From Winkia neuii subsp. neuii DSM 8576 (GTDB taxonomy: Bacteria > Actinomycetota > Actinomycetes > Actinomycetales > Actinomycetaceae): DNA of 64,000 nucleotides. The notes under the pieces were generated by a model, which searched no databases, was not told the DNA's origin, and worked only from the letters and a program-made list of their open reading frames with translations. Shown here piece by piece: positions 18,329 to 26,806 of the stretch. The first letter of the stretch is position 1, and every line of letters begins with the position of its first letter. The stretch lies in the NCBI RefSeq assembly GCF_000420405.1, contig NZ_ATUW01000008.1:36423-100422 (forward strand), given 5' to 3'. A program made the translations under genes and the position numbers.

Positions 18329-19225
18329 ATGAAGAAAACACTTGCCCTCCTAGCCGCCCTTACCCTAGCGCTTTCAGGTTGCGCTACGACCAATTCGGGG
18401 ACCGACAAAGTAAACGTTCTAGCCTCGTTCTATCCCCTGCAGTTCTTAGCCCAAGAAATTGGCGGACAAGCTGTTACCGTGGAATCCCTTACCCCCGCTG
18501 GCGCCGAACCACACGACCTCGAACTATCCACCAAAGACGTGGCTAGCCTTTCCAAAGCCGACGCAGTTATCTACCAGAAAGGTTTCCAAAAGGCCGTTGA
18601 CCAGGCAATAGCGCAAGCGGAGCCGTCTACCGTCGCAGACGTTTCTAAAGCTGCCTCGCTGGTACCCATTTACAAACACGAAAGTGCTAACGCAACAAAA
18701 AGCCAGGACTTAGACCCCCATTTCTGGCTTGATCCGGTGCGCCTAGAAAAGACAATTACTCCCGTCCTAAAAGCTCTCCAAAAGGCCGCTCCTGAGCTCA
18801 AAAAGGAGTTTGCTAAAAACGCGCGGGCGCTAAGCGAAAAACTGAAAAAACTCGACGCGAACTACGCCACTACCCTAGCCGACTGCAAGCTCGACAAAAT
18901 CGTAGTCTCCCACGAAGCCTATGGTTACCTTGCCGAACGCTACCACTTCTCTCAACTAGGACTTTCCGGCTTCGATCCAGAGCAAGAAGCCTCCCCCGCC
19001 CAATTGTCTAAGATCCAAGGCGCGGCAAAATCCGCCGGCGTTGAAGTAATCTTCTCGGAAGACCTGATCAACCAGAAGACGGCTAAGACCATGGCGAAGG
19101 ATTTAGGAATAAAATCCGAAGTGCTAGACCCCCTAGAATCCAAAACAGGTAAAGGTGACTACCTCCAAGTCATGGACTCCAACCTTAGAAAGGTAGCGAA
19201 AGCCCTAAAGTGCAAGACGAATTAG
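18329..19225 (+). CDS. znuA: Metal ABC transporter substrate-binding lipoprotein (ZnuA-like)
   Basis: Cluster A-I metal-binding lipoprotein, 298 residues, capturing zinc or manganese outside the membrane. Lipobox LSGC has its cysteine at 18. Likely metal ligands are H62 (AEPHDLEL), H131 (LDPHFWLDP), H195 (VVSHEAYGYL) and an acidic residue near 244. The long His/Asp-rich loop of many zinc-specific ZnuA proteins is nearly absent (one His at 117), so the metal cannot be fixed from this gene; the Zur-type box and Fur-family partner favour zinc. The mRNA looks leaderless. Its 3' end overlaps znuC by 16 bp. Confidence 0.9.
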   Translation: MKKTLALLAALTLALSGCATTNSGTDKVNVLASFYPLQFLAQEIGGQAVTVESLTPAGAEPHDLELSTKDVASLSKADAVIYQKGFQKAVDQAIAQAEPSTVADVSKAASLVPIYKHESANATKSQDLDPHFWLDPVRLEKTITPVLKALQKAAPELKKEFAKNARALSEKLKKLDANYATTLADCKLDKIVVSHEAYGYLAERYHFSQLGLSGFDPEQEASPAQLSKIQGAAKSAGVEVIFSEDLINQKTAKTMAKDLGIKSEVLDPLESKTGKGDYLQVMDSNLRKVAKALKCKTN

Positions 19226-19992
19226 CCCTGCAGGTCAAAAATCTGAGCGTTTGCCTCTCCGGGAAAACCATCCTGCACGACCTCTCTGTAGATATTCACA
19301 AGGGCGAGGCCGTAGCGCTGCTTGGAGGCAATGGTTCAGGTAAGTCCACACTGGTGAAGGCCCTAGTTGGGATTAACCCAATTCAAAGTGGAAGCGTTTG
19401 TTTTTACGGAACCCCTGCCGCGCAATTGCGAAAATCTACTCAGTGGAAGCGCGTTTCTTACGTTCCCCAGCGGCTCACGGCGGCGGCCGGAGTGCCGGCT
19501 ACCGCCTTGGAGGTGGTTATGGCGGGTTGCCTTGGCAGGGGCCGGATGCGCTACCGACGGGGAGACAGAGAGCGGGCGCTGCAAGCACTCGACCAGGTGG
19601 GCCTTGCCTACCGCGCCAACGAGTCGGTGCAGACTTTTTCGGGTGGGCAGCAGCAGCGCGTGCTGATTGCGCGCGCACTGGTGCGGAAAGCAGATTTTAT
19701 AATTATGGACGAGCCAGCTGCGGGAATTGATTTGCATTCACTAGATACGCTCGCCCGCACGCTGCAGGGGTTGCGCAGCCCCGAGCGTTCCTTCTTGATT
19801 GTCATGCACGAGACAGGCCCTTTGACCAGTTTCTTTGACCGCGGAGTGACCGTCCGCGGAGGGCACATTAGCCATTCCGGCCCGCTTCCAGGCGCAGCCG
19901 CGACCGGTCACCGCCACCTAGGCCCTCCTGTAGGCAACCTTTCTCCGCAACTCAGCGAAGGCCCCCTACCTACTGAAAGTCACAATGGTTGA
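19210..19992 (+). CDS. znuC: Metal ABC transporter ATP-binding protein (ZnuC-like)
   Basis: ATPase of the ZnuABC importer, 260 residues. Walker A is GGNGSGKST, the Q-loop YVPQR, the signature FSGGQQQR and Walker B FIIMDEPAAG with the switch His in IVMHETG. It starts with GTG at 19210 inside the znuA end, suggesting coupled translation, and overlaps znuB by 8 bp. The C-terminal 40 residues are low in conserved features and appear to be an extension. Confidence 0.93.
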   Translation: MQDELALQVKNLSVCLSGKTILHDLSVDIHKGEAVALLGGNGSGKSTLVKALVGINPIQSGSVCFYGTPAAQLRKSTQWKRVSYVPQRLTAAAGVPATALEVVMAGCLGRGRMRYRRGDRERALQALDQVGLAYRANESVQTFSGGQQQRVLIARALVRKADFIIMDEPAAGIDLHSLDTLARTLQGLRSPERSFLIVMHETGPLTSFFDRGVTVRGGHISHSGPLPGAAATGHRHLGPPVGNLSPQLSEGPLPTESHNG

Positions 19993-20875
19993 AGCTCTCT
20001 TTTCACTATTAACCACCCCGTTTATGCAGCGCAGCCTAATAGTTGCTCTGCTGGTGGGCATCTCGGCCCCGGTGATGGGCACCTACCTAGTGCAACGGCG
20101 GCTAGCGCTGTTGGGAGATGGAATTGGCCACGTAGCACTGACCGGGGTTGCCCTGGGGTGGCTGGTTGGCAACGCCATGAATCTGACCAGCTCGGACGCC
20201 CTTGCCGTCCCTGGCGCGGTTGCCGCCTCCGTTGTAGGCGCCGTGCTAATCGAGGTGGTGCGGGCCAAGGGAAGCACTTCCGGCGACGTAGCCCTGTCAC
20301 TGCTGTTTTACGGCGGCATTGCGGGGGGCGTGCTCCTTATTGGCCTAGCGGGCGGCACAACCGCCAATCTTAACGGGTACCTATTCGGTTCCATTGCCTC
20401 GGTGTCTTGGGCGGATGTGGTGCTGACCGGGCTCCTTGCAGCACTAATTTTGGGAGTTGGCCTGGGTCTGCGTCCCGCCCTCTTCTCGCTTTGCCACGAC
20501 AGTGAATTCGCCCTCGCCAGCGGGCTTCCAGTGCGAGCTCTGACCACCCTTATCGCAATCGTGTCGGCTCTTACAGTATCTACCGCTATGCGCGTGGTGG
20601 GGGTGTTGCTGGTTTCGGCAATAATGATTGTCCCAGTGGCAATAGCTCAGCTTGTTACTTCGTCTTTTAGTTCCACTATGGCTCTGGCGGCATTTTTCGG
20701 TACCGCGCTCTGCCTCAGTGGATTAGCTGTGTCTTACTTTTATCCTGTATCGTCGGGGGCCACGATTGTGGTTATGGCGATTTTCCTCTACGCTGTTGTG
20801 GCATTTGCACGCCCGGGTATCCTTGCCCTTAAGGGACGTTTCAGGAGGAAAAATGGCGGAACAGCGCAACACTAA
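19985..20875 (+). CDS. znuB: Metal ABC transporter permease (ZnuB-like, ABC-3 family)
   Basis: Integral membrane subunit of the importer, 296 residues, with about eight or nine hydrophobic segments. The ABC-3 hallmarks are GTYLVQRRLALLGDGIGHVALTG near the N-terminus and the later MRVVGVLLVSAIMIVPVAIAQ block. ATG at 19985 overlaps znuC by 8 bp and the gene's end overlaps zur by 23 bp, so znuA-znuC-znuB-zur form one unit. Confidence 0.93.
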   Translation: MVEALFSLLTTPFMQRSLIVALLVGISAPVMGTYLVQRRLALLGDGIGHVALTGVALGWLVGNAMNLTSSDALAVPGAVAASVVGAVLIEVVRAKGSTSGDVALSLLFYGGIAGGVLLIGLAGGTTANLNGYLFGSIASVSWADVVLTGLLAALILGVGLGLRPALFSLCHDSEFALASGLPVRALTTLIAIVSALTVSTAMRVVGVLLVSAIMIVPVAIAQLVTSSFSSTMALAAFFGTALCLSGLAVSYFYPVSSGATIVVMAIFLYAVVAFARPGILALKGRFRRKNGGTAQH

Positions 20876-21248
20876 GCAACGCGAGGCAGTATTAGCAAAC
20901 CTGAAGACATCTAATAGTTTCCGCTCTGCGCAGCAAATTTTTACAGACCTTTCCCTATCGGGCTCAAACGTTGGACTAACAACGGTTTACCGCAACTTGC
21001 AGCGCCTTACCGATTCCGGCGAAGTGGATGTAATTAAAAACGACGAGGGCGAAGCACTCTATAGGATTTGCAACACAGACAGGCACCACCATCACATCGT
21101 GTGCCGAAATTGCGGAAAAACAGTGGACGTTTCCGGCCCCGAGTTCGAAGCATGGGTGCGCAAAGTAGCCGACGAATGCGGCTTTAGCGACGTAACACAC
21201 TCTGTGGACCTATTCGGTATCTGTCAGGATTGTTCAAAGCGTCATTAA
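20853..21248 (+). CDS. zur: Fur-family metal regulator (Zur-like)
   Basis: A 131-residue metal-sensing repressor. The winged helix spans about 1-75 (HTH around SAQQIFTDLS…TTVYRNLQRL). The dimerisation domain has HHHHIVCRNCG with C84/C87 and FGICQDCSKRH with C124/C127, the two CxxC pairs of the structural zinc site. ATG at 20853 is preceded by AGGAGG at ideal spacing; starts further upstream lie in znuB and were rejected. Location at the end of the znuACB operon and the Zur-type box upstream point to zinc-dependent autoregulation. Confidence 0.9.
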   Translation: MAEQRNTKQREAVLANLKTSNSFRSAQQIFTDLSLSGSNVGLTTVYRNLQRLTDSGEVDVIKNDEGEALYRICNTDRHHHHIVCRNCGKTVDVSGPEFEAWVRKVADECGFSDVTHSVDLFGICQDCSKRH

Positions 21249-21257
21249 AACTATAGT
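21230..21257 (+). promoter_or_regulatory. Likely leaderless promoter for the 21266 gene
   Basis: TTGTTC (21230-21235), a 16-bp spacer and TATAGT (21252-21257) inside the zur 3' end. The ATG follows 8 bp after the -10 box and no ribosome binding site is present, so transcription likely starts at or next to the start codon. Confidence 0.5.
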
Positions 21258-21265
21258 CTTGCAGC

Positions 21266-21769
21266 ATGAATGGTGTTCCGAGCTTTCTGCAAGATTTCCC
21301 CTGGGTGGTCTTTTTCGCCTTCCTCGTTATGGTGGTCTGTCTGCGTTCGCAGGCCACCTATTGGGTGGGCCGCGGCTCCGCGGTAGCGATCCGAAAAGGA
21401 GCACAAAACTCTACTAGCAAGTTCGGATCAGCCCTCGCGAAGAAGATGGACTCGGATTCCTTCGCTAGGGCCGTGAGATTTGTCAACAAGTGGGGTCTGT
21501 TTGCAGTACCCCTGTCCTTTTTGACCATCGGCTTTCAAACTATGGTGCACCTGGCAGCTGGCTCCCTGTCGATGAACTGGACTCGTTACACTCTAGCTGC
21601 TATCCCCGGCTATTTAGCTTGGGCAGGCATCTATTCAACCGTGGGCATGGCGGCCTTCTACACGGCTGTGGCAGCACTGGCTGGCAACCCCTTGGCTGTT
21701 GCTGCCGGGCTGGGGATTTGCGGCCTCGTCGCTGCCGGGCTGTACTGGAAAAATCACCGCCCCGCCTAG
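21266..21769 (+). CDS. Small membrane protein with DedA/VTT-like segment
   Basis: A 167-residue membrane protein with an N-terminal hydrophobic segment (about 9-28), a basic cytosolic loop, and two or three further segments. FVNKWGLFAVPLSFLTIGFQTMVHLAAGSLSM followed by a Pro/Gly-rich stretch (AIPGYLAWAGIYSTVG) resembles the core of DedA/VTT proteins, which are linked to undecaprenyl-phosphate or lipid flipping. It is shorter than typical DedA proteins (about 200 residues). It lies directly after zur but probably has its own leaderless promoter, and its stop shares CTAG with uppS. Family assignment is by pattern only; a link to uppS (undecaprenyl phosphate synthesis) would be suggestive if DedA-like function holds. 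Confidence 0.6.
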   Translation: MNGVPSFLQDFPWVVFFAFLVMVVCLRSQATYWVGRGSAVAIRKGAQNSTSKFGSALAKKMDSDSFARAVRFVNKWGLFAVPLSFLTIGFQTMVHLAAGSLSMNWTRYTLAAIPGYLAWAGIYSTVGMAAFYTAVAALAGNPLAVAAGLGICGLVAAGLYWKNHRPA

Positions 21770-22527
21770 GCTTTATCTACCGCCCCACCGAAGCGACGCT
21801 CGCGCCTTCCAAAGGCCAGACACTCATCCCACAGGTCTTCGCGCCTAAACTCGGGCCAGGGCTTTTTCGGGAAGGCCATCTCGGCATACGCGCATTGCCA
21901 AAGCAAAAAATTCGATACCCTGTGTTCGCCCGAGGTGCGGATGAGTAGGTCAACGTCAGGTACATCCGGCAAATAAAGGTGCTTGGAGACAGTAGACTCG
22001 TTTATTGCACGCGCCTTCAGCTCGCCTCTTTCTACCCGAGCCGCCACCCGCGCCATAGCGTCGGCAATCTCGGCTCTGCCCCCGTAATTGACACACATAA
22101 TCAGATCCATCTTGGTGTTGCCTGCAGTGAGACGCTCTGCTTCTTGCAGTTCAGAAATAACGGACTTCCACAGCCTGGGCCTGCGCCCTGACCAGCGCAC
22201 CCGCACTCCCCACTCGTTCAGTTGATCGCGCCGGCTACGCAGCACCTTGCGCGAGTACCCCATCAAAAACTTCACCTCAGCCGGAGAACGCCGCCAATTC
22301 TCAGTAGAGAAAGCGTACACGGACAGGTAGCGCACCTTTGCCTCAAGGGCTCCAGCAACGGTGTCTAGCAGGGCTATTTCGCCCTGTCTATGCCCTTCCG
22401 TGCGTGGGAGGTGGCGGGCGTTCGCCCACCTGCCATTGCCGTCCATAATGAGGGCTACGTGTTTGGGAGCGCGCAGACCTTCGGGAACACGGTGTGCGCC
22501 TTCGCCAGGGCCTGGAATTTCAATCAT
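21766..22527 (-). CDS. uppS: Isoprenyl transferase (undecaprenyl/decaprenyl diphosphate synthase)
   Basis: Cis-prenyltransferase that builds the long polyprenyl diphosphate carrier used for cell-wall synthesis. The 253-residue protein has MDGNGRWA with the catalytic aspartate, LPRTEGHRQGE, SVYAFSTENWRRS, and the C-terminal DLLIRTSGEHRVSNFLLWQ and EMAFPKKPWPEF blocks. ATG at 22527 overlaps the recO stop by 4 bp and has GAGG upstream; a longer reading from 22578 lies inside recO and was not used. Confidence 0.95.
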   Translation of the reverse strand: MIEIPGPGEGAHRVPEGLRAPKHVALIMDGNGRWANARHLPRTEGHRQGEIALLDTVAGALEAKVRYLSVYAFSTENWRRSPAEVKFLMGYSRKVLRSRRDQLNEWGVRVRWSGRRPRLWKSVISELQEAERLTAGNTKMDLIMCVNYGGRAEIADAMARVAARVERGELKARAINESTVSKHLYLPDVPDVDLLIRTSGEHRVSNFLLWQCAYAEMAFPKKPWPEFRREDLWDECLAFGRRERRFGGAVDKA

Positions 22528-23261
22528 TGTCCTCGCTCCAATATCGCTAATGATTTCAGGCGCCGCTCTAAGTGCCACTGCGCGTAAGCGGCCACCAACC
22601 CGCCAATTTTATCCCGCTTTGCCCCACTCGACGCCTCTGCTGTTTTCCAGTTACCTGTAAGTAGCGCCGCAGCGAGCGTTATTTCGCCCTCGGACAGTGA
22701 TACCGAAGCCGGGGGGCGACACTGCCCACATACAGCTCCCCCCGCGGTGATCGAGAATGCCTCGGCGGGTCCGGCCTTCCCACAAATCGCACAATCCCAG
22801 CACGAAGGCGCCCATCCCGACAGAGCTAGAGCCCTGAGAAGATATGAGTTCATGATGAGCTCACGCGGATGATGCCTGTAGGCGAGGGCGTGCAAGGCAC
22901 CCCTCAGTAGCTGGTAGTGCCCCGGCGAGGGAGTTCCTTCAACCGTCATTTTTTCGGCCGCCTCTACCATTACTGTACCGGCAGTGTAGAGGTCGTAGTC
23001 TGCTGCGATTTGCCTACCGTATTCGGCTATGGGGACCACCTGAGTAAAGGTGTCCAGATTGCGCCCCTTATAAGCTTGGAAATCAATGATTGAAAAAGGT
23101 TCCAAGCGAGCCCCAAGTTTTGACTTAACTCTTCTAACGCCTTTACCTACTGCCCGCACCTGCCCACTCCCCTTCGTGAGCACTGTGATTATGCGATCGG
23201 CCTCCCCAAGCTTGTGTGTGCGCAGGACAACGGCATAATCGCGGTACAGTTTTACCAACAA
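22524..23261 (-). CDS. recO: DNA repair protein RecO
   Basis: Annealing and RecA-loading factor of the RecFOR pathway. The 245-residue protein has an N-terminal OB-fold (YRDYAVVLRTHKLGEADRIITVLT), a helical middle domain and a zinc motif CWDCAICG…CGQC near residues 175-200. Two adjacent TTG codons (23261 and 23258) follow AGGGGGA; no ATG or GTG is available in the right place, so the start is TTG. The order recO-uppS is conserved in actinobacteria. Confidence 0.93.
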   Translation of the reverse strand: MLVKLYRDYAVVLRTHKLGEADRIITVLTKGSGQVRAVGKGVRRVKSKLGARLEPFSIIDFQAYKGRNLDTFTQVVPIAEYGRQIAADYDLYTAGTVMVEAAEKMTVEGTPSPGHYQLLRGALHALAYRHHPRELIMNSYLLRALALSGWAPSCWDCAICGKAGPAEAFSITAGGAVCGQCRPPASVSLSEGEITLAAALLTGNWKTAEASSGAKRDKIGGLVAAYAQWHLERRLKSLAILERGQ

Positions 23262-23369
23262 TCCCCCTGTGAATTAGATCACCCATAATGCAAAATCTGT
23301 GTCTCAGTTTGCATAAAAGACAGTATTAGGCGAACAATGCTATTTGTGTCATACCCATCATAAAGACAC

Positions 23370-23392
23370 GTCGCGTCAACTGGCGACGCGAC
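23370..23392 (+). promoter_or_regulatory. Stem-loop in the 5' leader of the peptide transporter gene
   Basis: GTCGCGTC and GACGCGAC form a perfect 8-bp stem with a 7-nt loop, ending about 28 nt before the ATG at 23420 and before the ribosome binding site (GGAAGGAAA). A weak promoter (TTGCAT 23309, 18 bp, AACAAT 23333) lies upstream. It could be an RNA hairpin affecting expression or a DNA operator; the sequence alone cannot tell. Confidence 0.4.
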
Positions 23393-23419
23393 CCACCTAA
23401 TCCTGGAAGGAAAGACCGC

Positions 23420-24931
23420 ATGAGCGAGCACCTAGATGCCGTCAGCCGGTCCGAACAACCCAACAAGGTAAAAACGTTTTTTGGGCACCCGTTTGGGCTA
23501 ACGACAATCTTCTTTACCGAGATGTGGGAGCGCTTTAGTTACTATTCCATGCGCGCGATCCTGCTCTACTTCTTGGTAGATACAGTTGCAAACAATGGCC
23601 TAGGGCTCGAGGAATCACTTGGTGAATCTCTAGTCCAGGTCTACTCGGCCTCTATCTTTTTGATTGCTGTACTTGGCGGCTGGGTTTCAGACCGCCTGTG
23701 GGGGCCGCGCCGCTCCACACTCTACGGCGCCATAATTATCGCACTCGGCCACGCCTGCCTGTCGTTGCCAATGCAAACCTCAGCCTACCTGGGCATTGTT
23801 TTGGTTGCGATCGGCTCGGGCGTACTCAAACCAAATACTGCGACCATGGTCGGCCAACTGTACGACAATACCGATCCAAAGCGCGATGCCGGATACTCCC
23901 TGTTCTACATGTCCGTGAATATCGGTTCTTTTGTGGCGCCTTTCGCGGTTTCGCTAGTGCGTTCCTTCGGCGGCTACCACGCAGGTTTCTCTCTGGCTGC
24001 GATCGGCATGGTTCTAGCTCTGGTCTGCTTCGTAGTAGGGCGACGCTATCTGCCCGCTGAAGCTGACACCGTCCCCACCCCTGTACGCGAGGAGGAGCGA
24101 AGCCGAATACTCGCCTACTGTGCCGCGGGCATCGTTGCAGTTGCAGCATTGTTCCTAGTTGTTCACCTGGTTACTGGCAAGTCGTTCCTCGTCAATGTCA
24201 TCGACACATTGACCATAATTTCCTTGATAGCTCCCATCGTGTACTTCATAGTAATGTTCAGGTCTAAGCAAGTAAGTGCCGACGAACGTGCTCGGTTACG
24301 TGCATTCATTCCCCTGTTCATTGCGGCCATGATGTTCTTCATGATCTTCGAGCAGGCTTCTTCTTCGATGGCTTCGTTCCAGAAGAACAACACCGATCTA
24401 AACGCGGGCCTATTCAACATGTCGCCAGAATTGTTTGCCGCGGTAAACCCCATTTTCATTGTGTTGCTTACCCCATTCTTCGCCCATTTCTGGGCCACCC
24501 GAGGGCGAAAGATCTCTACGGCTGCCAAATTCACTGTCGGTCTGGCGCTGGCCGGGCTGTCCTTCATCTGGCTGGGTGCCTTTGCCTACCACTACCTAGG
24601 TGTCAAGGCTCCCTGGTGGGTAATCACAATTTGCTACATCATTCAGACTCTAGGCGAGCTCTGCCTGTCTCCGGTGGGGCTGGCGGCCACTACGCTACTA
24701 GCTCCTAAGGCCTTCCGCTCACAGGCTTTGTCGCTATGGTTTTTGGCATCTGCAGCAGGCCAGTCCATTGGCGCTCAAGTGTTGAAGGCGACCGGCGATC
24801 TGCCGGATCACCAAATGTTCCTGGTAGTGGGCGGCATCGCAGTAATCCTTGCGATTGTTCTAGCTACCTTGGCCCCGTGGATTTCGAAGCGGATTCACGC
24901 TGGCCAACAGGCCGCTCCGATCGAAGACTAA
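23420..24931 (+). CDS. POT-family di/tripeptide:proton symporter
   Basis: A 503-residue membrane transporter of the POT/PTR2 family importing di- and tripeptides. Family marks are FGHPFGLTTIFFTEMWERFSYY (the ExxERFxYY motif of POT proteins in its WERFSYYSMRA form), GGWVSDRLWGPRRS and FYMSVNIGSFVAPF, with about 12-14 hydrophobic helices. ATG at 23420 follows a strong GGAAGGAAA ribosome binding site. Monocistronic, bounded by a shared terminator with leuA. Confidence 0.93.
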   Translation: MSEHLDAVSRSEQPNKVKTFFGHPFGLTTIFFTEMWERFSYYSMRAILLYFLVDTVANNGLGLEESLGESLVQVYSASIFLIAVLGGWVSDRLWGPRRSTLYGAIIIALGHACLSLPMQTSAYLGIVLVAIGSGVLKPNTATMVGQLYDNTDPKRDAGYSLFYMSVNIGSFVAPFAVSLVRSFGGYHAGFSLAAIGMVLALVCFVVGRRYLPAEADTVPTPVREEERSRILAYCAAGIVAVAALFLVVHLVTGKSFLVNVIDTLTIISLIAPIVYFIVMFRSKQVSADERARLRAFIPLFIAAMMFFMIFEQASSSMASFQKNNTDLNAGLFNMSPELFAAVNPIFIVLLTPFFAHFWATRGRKISTAAKFTVGLALAGLSFIWLGAFAYHYLGVKAPWWVITICYIIQTLGELCLSPVGLAATTLLAPKAFRSQALSLWFLASAAGQSIGAQVLKATGDLPDHQMFLVVGGIAVILAIVLATLAPWISKRIHAGQQAAPIED

Positions 24932-24939
24932 AAATAGAA

Positions 24940-24978
24940 AACTAAATGGGGTGGCCCATCGGGCCACCCCATTTAGTT
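24940..24978. terminator. Bidirectional terminator between the POT gene and leuA
   Basis: A perfect 18-bp stem with a 3-nt loop (24940-24957 and 24961-24978) joins two convergent genes. On the minus strand the stem is followed by a T-rich run (TTTTCTATTTTT), so it is a good rho-independent terminator for leuA; on the plus strand the T-run is weak. The stem overlaps the leuA stop codon. Confidence 0.9.
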
Positions 24979-26743
24979 AACGCAAAGACCGATTTACCGC
25001 CGAGATTATAGCCTTGTAGGAGGCCTTAGTAATAGACGGATCAATCCCCACTCCCCACAGCACCTGGCCGTCCACCTCGGCCTCGACAAACGCGGCTGCC
25101 ACCGCATCGTGTCCGGCCGACATTGCGTGCTCAAAGTAGTCCAATACTCGCACCGCAATGCCCTCCCCACTAAAACCGCGACAGAAAGCGTCAATGGGCC
25201 CATTTCCGCGTGAAACGATCTTTCGCGCACTGCCGTGGTCGGTATATTCGCAAGTTACCTCTACTACCTCGTCTTCGCCCTCGGTAAAAGTCACCGAAGA
25301 AGCCGCTCTTAGACCGAAGCGGCCCCAGGGTGCGGTTTCTTCTCCGACCGCTGCACGAGAGGGAAGATATTCGTCCACGAAAATATTCCACATTGCGGTG
25401 GGATCAATTTCCCCACCGTAGGTATCAGTGTGCCGCTGGATGATACGCGAAAACTCGATCTGCAGGCGGCGTGGCATCTCGATGTTGAACTTACTCGACA
25501 TGACGTAGGCGACCCCGCCCTTGCCAGACTGAGAATTCACTCGAACCACGGCCTCGTACGAGCGACCTACATCATGCGGGTCGATCGGCAGGTACGGGAT
25601 CTGCCAAGGAACCTCGTCCTCGCTACCAACCTCGCTCACCAGTTTTTTGCGCCTGGCAAAGCCCTTCTTGATCGCATCCTGATGCGAACCTGAGAATGAG
25701 GTGTAGACCAGATCGCCCATGTACGGGGCCCGCTCGGGAACCCGCATTCGGGTACAGTGCTCGACGGTGCGCCGCAGGCCATCAATGTCAGACAGATCCA
25801 GCATTGGATCCACTCCCTGGCTAAACAAGTTCAGGGCGAGCGTCACCAGATCTACATTCCCAGTGCGTTCTCCCTGCCCGCCCAGGCACCCCTCGATGCG
25901 GTCCGCCCCAGCCATGAGCGCCAGCTCTGCAGCTGCCACAGCACACCCGCGATCGTTGTGAGTATGCACCGAAAGCGAGAGATATTGCCTATTGGTCAAG
26001 TTGGTAGACATGTATTCGACGCGGTCGGCGAAAATATTTGGCGTTGTCCGCTCGACCGTCGCAGGCAGATTCACCACCATTTCACGCCCTGGCCCAACCT
26101 GCCATACTTTTGCTACCGCATCACAGATCTCCACCGCAAAATCGATCTCGGCGTCTACGAAGATTTCCGGAGAATACTCGAATCCGAAGATTGTATCGTC
26201 GCTAAGGCATTTCTCGGCCTGAGAAATAACCTGCTGGGTTCCAGTCACCGCCAAATCGACCGTAGCCTTCTTGGAATTGCCAAACACAACGTCGCGGAAA
26301 AGCGGAGAAATAGCGTTGTACAGATGAACTGTGGCCCGAGGAAGGCCCTCTATGGCTGAAAAAGTGCGTTCAATCAAATCAGACCTAGACTGTGTCAGAA
26401 CGGAGAGGCACACGTCCTCTGGCACTGCATCGTCGGCAACCAAAGAACGCACAAAATCGTAATCTGTTTGCGAAGCAGCCGGAAACCCAATCTCAATTTC
26501 CTTCACGCCGATGTCAATTAGAAGATCGAACATCCTCCGTTTTTGACTAGGCGACATTGGTTCAATAAGCGCCTGGTTGCCGTCGCGCAAATCTGTGGAG
26601 AGCCACCGCGGAGCGCGCGTAATAGTCTTATTCGGCCAAGTCCGTCCGGGAAGAGAAATAGGGTTAGTTACGGTTGCGGGCAGGTACTTTTCTACCGGCA
26701 TGTTAGAGGGTTGTTGTTTTGGGCCAAATCCACTTGTTCGCAC
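24977..26743 (-). CDS. leuA: 2-isopropylmalate synthase
   Basis: Condenses acetyl-CoA with 2-oxoisovalerate, the first committed step of leucine synthesis. The 588-residue protein is of the long actinobacterial type. The barrel begins at APRWLSTDLRDGNQALIEPM; HTHNDRGCAVAAAELALMAGADRIEGCLGGQGERTGN carries the metal-binding His residues. A C-terminal leucine-sensing regulatory domain follows from about 460. GTG at 26743 was chosen because GGAAG precedes it and the encoded …KQQPSNMP matches the family N-terminus; the ATG at 26701 lacks a ribosome binding site. A leucine-rich leader peptide and exclusive RNA helices lie upstream. Confidence 0.94.
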   Translation of the reverse strand: MRTSGFGPKQQPSNMPVEKYLPATVTNPISLPGRTWPNKTITRAPRWLSTDLRDGNQALIEPMSPSQKRRMFDLLIDIGVKEIEIGFPAASQTDYDFVRSLVADDAVPEDVCLSVLTQSRSDLIERTFSAIEGLPRATVHLYNAISPLFRDVVFGNSKKATVDLAVTGTQQVISQAEKCLSDDTIFGFEYSPEIFVDAEIDFAVEICDAVAKVWQVGPGREMVVNLPATVERTTPNIFADRVEYMSTNLTNRQYLSLSVHTHNDRGCAVAAAELALMAGADRIEGCLGGQGERTGNVDLVTLALNLFSQGVDPMLDLSDIDGLRRTVEHCTRMRVPERAPYMGDLVYTSFSGSHQDAIKKGFARRKKLVSEVGSEDEVPWQIPYLPIDPHDVGRSYEAVVRVNSQSGKGGVAYVMSSKFNIEMPRRLQIEFSRIIQRHTDTYGGEIDPTAMWNIFVDEYLPSRAAVGEETAPWGRFGLRAASSVTFTEGEDEVVEVTCEYTDHGSARKIVSRGNGPIDAFCRGFSGEGIAVRVLDYFEHAMSAGHDAVAAAFVEAEVDGQVLWGVGIDPSITKASYKAIISAVNRSLR

Positions 26744-26803
26744 TGTTCTTCCTTGTCGCCTAGTCGGTAGCCGGTACGGCAAACGCCACGACGAGGAACC
26801 GGC
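26743..26803 (-). promoter_or_regulatory. leuA leader: RBS-sequestering and anti-sequestering helices
   Basis: Two helices share one strand and so exclude each other. Helix 1 pairs 26823-26813 (inside the leader peptide gene) with 26795-26785: 11 continuous pairs, two of them G-U. Helix 2 pairs 26798-26789 with 26758-26749, 9 of 10 positions, covering the leuA ribosome binding site. No T-run follows, so control would act on translation initiation. A third hairpin, GCCGGT/ACCGGC (26803-26798 with 26775-26770), could also form. Pairings read directly; mechanism inferred. Confidence 0.6.
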
Positions 26804-26806
26804 ATA

